In this document: positions 58,740 through 64,000 of the stretch, in pieces
Layout: each line of letters starts with the position of its first letter
Numbering within the stretch: position 1 is the first letter of the stretch
Source: Turbatrix aceti
Lineage: Eukaryota; Nematoda; Chromadorea; Rhabditida; Panagrolaimidae
Direction of reading: 5' to 3'
Assembly: GCA_963969345.1 (NCBI GenBank)
Contig: OZ017766.1
Coordinates: 8,184,001-8,248,000 of the forward strand
Length of the DNA: 64,000 nucleotides
Position numbers and translations under genes: made by a program
Notes under the pieces: model-generated
Databases searched by the model: none
What the model saw: the letters and a program-made list of their open reading frames with translations, nothing else
What the model was told of the DNA's origin: nothing

Positions 58740-59169
58740 CAGGGTTGAGCGAACAGCCCGTTTTTTTTGTTCGCGAACGAACATGAACAATTTTTCAGAA
58801 TTGTGAACAAACGCGAACAATTTTGACCTTGTTCGCGAATAAACACGAACGAACATCGAACAAATTATTTTCATAATTTGTGCAAAATTGTGTTCTCCTG
58901 AGTAGAAAAACGTAAATTTGGGCAATCCATCTTTTTCGTTTTTGATACAAGTTCTCGTACATCTTTTATTGGCTAAATTTTATGCATGTTATTTGCCATT
59001 TTTTTTATCAAATACATTGATTTTGACACCCTGACCCTAATTTTTCCTGGATTTTTGTTCGTTTCATCTGTTCGGAAAATTTAGCTTTGTTCGCGAACGA
59101 ACACGAAAAGGAAACATCGAATCTGTTCGCGAACGAACATGAACGAACACGAACGTTCGCTCAACCCTG
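58740..59169. mobile_element. hAT-type MITE, copy 9 (GTTGAG subfamily)
   Basis: Begins CAGGGTTGAGCGAACAG and ends GTTCGCTCAACCCTG. The interior shares GACACCCTGACCCTAATTTTTC with copy 8 in inverse form. Flanking 8-mers GGTTCGTG and TTCGCGAG do not match cleanly. Confidence 0.88.
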
Positions 59170-60308
59170 TTCGCGAGACAGACAGGTCAGACTTGATCGG
59201 ACCTTTATAAATAATTTACTAAAAAAATTTGTTGGTTGGTCGGTCAGTCAGTCAGGTTGTAGCGTAGGAGGAGGAAAGGAGAGGATTAAACTCCTTCGAG
59301 CCAGTTAAACTCCTTCGAAAGAAAGGAATCGTCCTTTGCTCTGCGTCTGTCTGCATTTTGTGAATGAATGAGGATGGGGGGGGGGGGTTGACAGGTTGTG
59401 ATTTTGATTTTGATTTTGATTTTGACTTTGAACGTTTTTACGGTTCGGTTAACGCGGAAAAAGGAAATTGAAGGATTGTTTAATCAGGCTGAAGAAAAAA
59501 AAATAGAAAAAAGAAAGATTCACACGCTTTTTTGACGTCTTTTGAAGAATTGAACGCTTTTCTACGGATTCCTTCTGATTTGTTTTTGCTGACTCAATTG
59601 TTTAGTTTTCCAAAATTTATTGATTGCGCTGAAAAACTTATTTTTGGAGTTGAAAAGGGGTAAAAAATATTCAAACAATGAAACTTTTTTATTTTTTTTG
59701 GCGATATTTTTGAATAATTAACGCTTTTTTTATTAAGATGTTTTGTTGTTGTAACGATTGTTTTTGGAAGTTTCGTTGCAAAATTTATTGACTTCGAAGT
59801 AACATTTTTTACAATTTTTGTATTTTTTTACGATTTTTTTTAACGAAAAATACTTTTTTTGTCGTTTTTTTCCGTTTTTTTTGGGTTTTTTGACCTAATA
59901 ATGGATACAATTTTTAAAAATGTAAAAAATAGATTTTTGGTTAAAAAACGGTAAATAAATAATTTTTTTTTTTTTTTTTTTTTTTTTTTACGTCATTTGT
60001 GCCTCCTAACATCTGGTCTAATGATAACTAACCACTGAGTAATGGTGAAATAAATAAATAAATAAAAATAATTTTTTTAAATAATAAAAAATGTTTTTTA
60101 CAATTTTGCATTTTTTTTTATTTTTTTTGGCAAAAATAATTTTTCCCCCCATCGATTTGTACGAATTCAAGTCTGGTAAAATCACTGCTTTTTGAAAAAC
60201 CCAATGACGATTTTGAAACGTTGAATGCACATTTTTTTGTCCTCTATGAGTCACGTTTTATTCAATTGACACCTGAAACTCGTTTTTTTTAAAGAATAAT
60301 AATAGGAT
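59170..60308. other. Non-coding DNA before the LTR element
   Basis: Holds a G-run (about 59377-59386), a TGATTT hexamer run (59398-59425) and an unbroken T tract of about 30 nt near 59960-59990. No gene supported. Confidence 0.6.
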
Positions 60309-60754
60309 TGTGCAAATCTGTGATTTTGTCCGTCAGCAGGGTTTTCAGTATCCAGTTTACAAGTTGTTGTATCCGCGGCGTAAGGCAAAAGAGGAAGACA
60401 AAGAAGTGTTGCAACCCGCGCTCCAACCTTTGGCGCGAGGGGCCAGCCGCGCGAGCTAGCAAGTCGTTAGACAAATGACTTGCGCCCGCGGACGCGATCA
60501 ACACCTTGTTCCCTCTCTTTGTCTATCTCCCTGCCACAGTATCCGGAAGCAAACAACGCCCCATTAGCATCTTTATATAAGAGCCTAAGACACGGGGTTT
60601 CACCAACCACTGTCTAGGGCCAAGTCCCCCGGTTGCTTGTTGTAATTTGTGTGATTTTGCTGAATAAATTTGATTGTTGTATTGTGATATTGTGATTGTT
60701 GGTATTTGTGTTAGAGGAGTTAAGTAGGGAGCCTTAGAGAGGAACCGGGTACAC
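60309..60754 (+). mobile_element. Probable 5' LTR of a retroelement
   Basis: GC-richer unit with a TATATAA box (60573-60579) and an AATAAA signal (60663-60668) at LTR-like spacing. Proposed ends are TGTGCAAATC and GGTACACA. A TGGTGCCACTCCCG sequence follows at about 60760 and could be the tRNA primer-binding site. The 3' LTR lies outside the window, so the boundaries are inferred and approximate. Confidence 0.5.
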
Positions 60755-60871
60755 ATTACTGGTGCCACTCCCGCTCTAAAGGCACCCCCTGCCTCCTCCC
60801 CATTTTTCCGGAAAAATTGCCCCTGCCCTATTGTCTATTGTGTGATATTTTATTTTGTGTAACGTCTTTTG

Positions 60872-63800
60872 ATGACAAACTCTCGGCATACGTACTCGAA
60901 AATGCCATCCCTATTCGAAAACTGCCACACCGTCGAACAGCTAGTCAAAACGCTGATGGTATTCGAAAAGAGCACGTTGTTATCGATAAATAATTTGGAA
61001 ACCGCGATCAAGGAAGTAAAGGAGGACATTCAGACCCTCAAGGATCGACAAGCAGATGATATTGAAGAGCAGGTGAACATTGCGCTCACAGAGAAGATTG
61101 GTGATGCTGTGCACGGCGACACAGACAAGTACGATGAATTGAAGAAGCTTCTTGGAACGGCTTTTACGAAGCAAACGACGGATCACGAGAAAACTACGAT
61201 ACGATTGACGGCATTGACCGAACTAACTACGAAGGCGTGCAACGCTACGAAACAGCTTGATGAGCTGCGTGACGAAATCCGTAAACTGGAGACGAAAATT
61301 AACGAACTAAATCTAGACTCAAAACCGAAACCCCCTACGCTAATTCGCCGGGATAAATTTTGTGCTCCGATGAAATCCCAGGCCATGCTTGACCCCACTG
61401 CTCAGGCAATCGAGCAACTACGAGCCCTGTCTATGCAAAGCCAAGCTCCCCAGTCAAGCTCAACGGAGTACCACACTACGAACGTCATGTTTGGGACAAT
61501 GAATTCGATGTTCCACTTTGACAATGGCTATTTTGTCGATGACATGGACGAATTTCCTGACGACGCTAACGACGATCCGCCGACGCAGGCCCCAATGCTC
61601 ATGATAGCCATGAACCCAGCGATTGACAGCTGCCCCATGTTCGATGGTTCACCAACGCAGGCATTCTCCCACTGGCTCCGCAAGTTTGAATTATACATTG
61701 CCCGAGGTCCCTTTCATTTACTCGAAGGACAACGCCTTGCCCATCTTGTTTCCAAATTGGAAGGTGCCGCATTTTTGGCTTACGATGCTTTGAACGCTGC
61801 CGTTCGTGCAGACTACGACGCAACTTTGGAAGCCCTGAACCGTCGTTTTCCGAGCCGTACGGCTAAACTCGCTGCAGAGGAGAACTTCGGACAGTGCTAC
61901 CAGCAGAAGGACGAAGCGGTGCATCAATTCGCGACTCGCCTTGCCACTCTCGTCTACACCATGATGGAAGGCGATCCTCCTGAAATGATCGAAAACGTGC
62001 TTCGACGCGAAACCATCAATCGCATGAACGGTGAATTGCGCGCTTACGTTCGTGGGCATCAGCCAGCGACCACCGAAGAAGCTGTTGCCATGGCTCATCG
62101 TCAAGAGCTTATTCAGGCAGAACGTGCCAGAGCCCGAAAGGAAGTTCATGACCTCCAGAATGCGTTTAAGGCTTCCATGCGAATCGGTGAGACGACGAAC
62201 GCCTACAAAAACAGCGAATGTTTTTATTGCCACAAAACTGGACATATTGCGCGCCACTGCTACCAACGCAAACAGGACGCAGATGATCGATCCCATGGTA
62301 CTCGTGACCGCTACCAAAACGATCGTAGGTCACGCAACGACAGCCGCGATCGAAACCGTCGGAACGACAGCCGCGATCGAAACCGTCGGAACGACAGCCG
62401 CGATCGAAACCGTCGGAACGACAGCCGCGACCGAGACCGTCGCAGCGATAGCCGAGATTACAGTCGGCACTATCGTAGCGATAGCCGCGACCACCACGAA
62501 CGCAATCGCAACTACCGAAGCGACAGTCGCGACCGCTATGAAACCAATCGTTACCGCAACAATAGCCGTGACCGCTATGACCACCACCGGAAGAGAAGCG
62601 ATTCGAGCGGCTCCGATAACAGTCGACATGGAGGTAGACGGCAGTTCAGCAAATCGCCCGACCGTAAACCCTCTGTCCGCTTTGCCAACCAACATTCGAT
62701 TTATTCTATGGCCATGCCTATTGCATCCTCTGTGCTAACTCGACCAGACAATCGCCCGAAAACACGACCTTTGTCTTGGACTTGGAAGACAATCGTGCTC
62801 TGCGTACTCGCTCTCTTTGTTTTTCCGATCCAAGCACACTCGCAGAACGACGACGTCTTGTTTTGCACCCACGATGCTGTCACCTCGTATTGGACCTTAC
62901 CCAACAAGCCACCCTGCCATGCACCCACATTCCGCAAAAATGATGCTATTGTAAACACTAACTGGGAAGTTTACCGACCGAACACTATCGAGTACAAAAC
63001 TGAGGCACACCACTGCCAGTGCATTCGCACTACCCAGACGCACAGCTGCTCATTTTTTGGAACAGACGTTTATTCCGATGCCATCCATGACCCTATTCCT
63101 ACCACCAGCGCCGATTGCAAACGAATGGCCACTGTCCAAATTTCGGAACATGGAACCCTGCTGAACCATACTGATTTCTTCGCTACGAACAATACTTTGA
63201 TTTTTTCTGATCGCTGGTGGCCGCGCTACATGTGGAGTGAAAAGCAGTCAGTCGTTAATTGCTATCTTACGACGACGCACATTTACACCCGCCACGGAAC
63301 AGAAGAGGTCACGAAAATCGTCCCATCGGCAACCGCTTGCTACTACCGCCAAGGCTCGTGCCAACTTGCCGAACAAGGTGTACTAATCTGGGAGCCCGAT
63401 AACACGCATCAGTGTCGCTTTATTCTAATGCAGGCAATGCATGGCTCATTCGGTGGAAATACATTTATCGCCGAAAGCAAGCAATTTGCACTATCGTTTT
63501 CCAGTAACGTCAAAGAAATTCCTATTCGTGATTGCAACAAGACCATGCTTGTCACCGATCAGGGATACGCCATAACGAACAAGACATGGCAAGACGCTCA
63601 ACAGGAACTCGAACATGCAGCCGAATTGAAGCGCATTCCGCGCGACGCTGGTATTGTTCTAACGAATCAACTGGCCGCGCAACTCACTGCCCTTCAACGA
63701 AACGCTGACAACGTTGCCAGACAGTTTTTCGAGGCATCCATCAAACACATTTGTTCCGCTCTCGAAGCTATTGCCGAAGCAACCGTCGCCCTCGCTACAG

Positions 63801-64000
63801 CCAACCCAACTTTGCTGGCTCGCGAACTGCTCAACCAAACCGCAATCAAAGCCCGATTGGTTACAGCGACAACGCTCGAAGTCAAAACGTGCAACGCCCT
63901 ACCGTTTGAGTCAGTAACATTTTTGCCTCAACCCGAGTGTTACAACCGCCTGCCGGTCGAATTCATCTACCATGGACGGAAACTGCAAGCATTCCTGGAT
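60872..64000 (+). CDS. Retroelement Gag fused in frame to a membrane glycoprotein-like region, 3' partial
   Basis: One frame is open from the ATG at 60872 to the window end (1,043 codons, no stop, no obvious intron). Order: charged coiled-coil region (residues about 40-160), an acidic linker, a Ty3-type retrotransposon Gag core (MFDGSPTQAFSHWLRKFELY, HLVSKLEGAAFLAYDAL), a CCHC zinc knuckle (CFYCHKTGHIARHC, residue 450 onward), and an Arg/Asp/Ser tract with a perfect 27-bp repeat (NDSRDRNRR, about 62337-62430). A hydrophobic signal- or membrane-type segment (TIVLCVLALFVFPIQAH, about 640-660) leads into a Cys-rich, N-glycosylation-site-containing region. Further on come an RxxR-type basic site (about 919-923) and an Ala/Leu-rich helical stretch. 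No protease, reverse transcriptase or integrase lies between Gag and this envelope-like region. The glycoprotein family is not identified. Codon use is GC-rich, unlike its surroundings. Confidence 0.75.
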   Translation, partial: MTNSRHTYSKMPSLFENCHTVEQLVKTLMVFEKSTLLSINNLETAIKEVKEDIQTLKDRQADDIEEQVNIALTEKIGDAVHGDTDKYDELKKLLGTAFTKQTTDHEKTTIRLTALTELTTKACNATKQLDELRDEIRKLETKINELNLDSKPKPPTLIRRDKFCAPMKSQAMLDPTAQAIEQLRALSMQSQAPQSSSTEYHTTNVMFGTMNSMFHFDNGYFVDDMDEFPDDANDDPPTQAPMLMIAMNPAIDSCPMFDGSPTQAFSHWLRKFELYIARGPFHLLEGQRLAHLVSKLEGAAFLAYDALNAAVRADYDATLEALNRRFPSRTAKLAAEENFGQCYQQKDEAVHQFATRLATLVYTMMEGDPPEMIENVLRRETINRMNGELRAYVRGHQPATTEEAVAMAHRQELIQAERARARKEVHDLQNAFKASMRIGETTNAYKNSECFYCHKTGHIARHCYQRKQDADDRSHGTRDRYQNDRRSRNDSRDRNRRNDSRDRNRRNDSRDRNRRNDSRDRDRRSDSRDYSRHYRSDSRDHHERNRNYRSDSRDRYETNRYRNNSRDRYDHHRKRSDSSGSDNSRHGGRRQFSKSPDRKPSVRFANQHSIYSMAMPIASSVLTRPDNRPKTRPLSWTWKTIVLCVLALFVFPIQAHSQNDDVLFCTHDAVTSYWTLPNKPPCHAPTFRKNDAIVNTNWEVYRPNTIEYKTEAHHCQCIRTTQTHSCSFFGTDVYSDAIHDPIPTTSADCKRMATVQISEHGTLLNHTDFFATNNTLIFSDRWWPRYMWSEKQSVVNCYLTTTHIYTRHGTEEVTKIVPSATACYYRQGSCQLAEQGVLIWEPDNTHQCRFILMQAMHGSFGGNTFIAESKQFALSFSSNVKEIPIRDCNKTMLVTDQGYAITNKTWQDAQQELEHAAELKRIPRDAGIVLTNQLAAQLTALQRNADNVARQFFEASIKHICSALEAIAEATVALATANPTLLARELLNQTAIKARLVTATTLEVKTCNALPFESVTFLPQPECYNRLPVEFIYHGRKLQAFLD

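Noticed and set aside
62330..62738. Ala/Val/Thr-rich open frames on both strands over the retroelement
   Set aside because: They are out-of-frame readings of the tandem NDSRDRNRR-coding repeat; the main Gag frame is uninterrupted.
1..64000. tRNA, rRNA and other structural RNA genes
   Set aside because: Read for cloverleaf-type A/B-box patterns and rRNA cores and saw none convincing. A covariance-model scan would be decisive and could not be run.

Overview
The window looks like nuclear DNA from a nematode, probably rhabditid-like. GC-richer exons sit in very AT-rich, poly-T introns and end in T-rich TTTTCAG-type 3' splice sites. Several first coding exons start just downstream of such an acceptor, as expected for spliced-leader trans-splicing. 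The gene content agrees: a POP-1/TCF, a worm-type seven-helix chemoreceptor, an OST-alpha homologue and a secreted orphan protein. Exon models below were built by hand from GT-AG sites and reading phase, and all the complete models close in frame.

Layout. 1-2196 (-): OST-alpha-like gene, 3' end outside the window. 2197-7004: intergenic DNA with a MITE, a 28-bp perfect palindrome and a dispersed repeat. 7005-8673 (+): ubiquitin-like domain fused to a kinase-like domain. 9003-9365 (-): decayed Polinton/Maverick protease, between two copies of one dispersed repeat. 12804-13615 (+): small secreted orphan. 14231-17230 (+): secreted protein made mostly of an eight-residue repeat. 17968-20378 (+): DHCR24 sterol reductase. 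23027-25836 (+): pop-1. 28416-30251 (+): beta-lactamase-domain protein, convergent with a chemoreceptor gene at 30373-31748 (-). 34558-37727 (+): glutathione synthetase. 38741-46643 (+): polyhomeotic-like protein with FCS zinc finger and SAM domain. 48175-51246 (+): N-terminal part of a RalGAP-beta homologue. 60309-64000 (+): LTR retroelement whose Gag reading frame runs directly into a membrane glycoprotein-like region.

Mobile DNA is dense. Nine copies of a 350-500-bp hAT-type MITE carry TTCGCGAA-rich ends, three of them with perfect 8-bp target duplications. A second hAT-type MITE also has a perfect 8-bp duplication. Five copies of a long palindromic foldback element are present, and one of them is split by a MITE. 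Introns have also grown by tandem duplication, most clearly in the glutathione synthetase gene, where copies of the 3' splice site were carried along.

The host genes do not form one pathway. They are ordinary single genes (Wnt effector, sterol metabolism, glutathione synthesis, Polycomb-type chromatin, Ral signalling, chemosensation) spaced by transposon-rich DNA. No tRNA, rRNA or CRISPR array was seen. The least explained items are the Gag-glycoprotein fusion frame, the Ubl-kinase gene and the repeat protein with clustered, mutually compensating frame changes.
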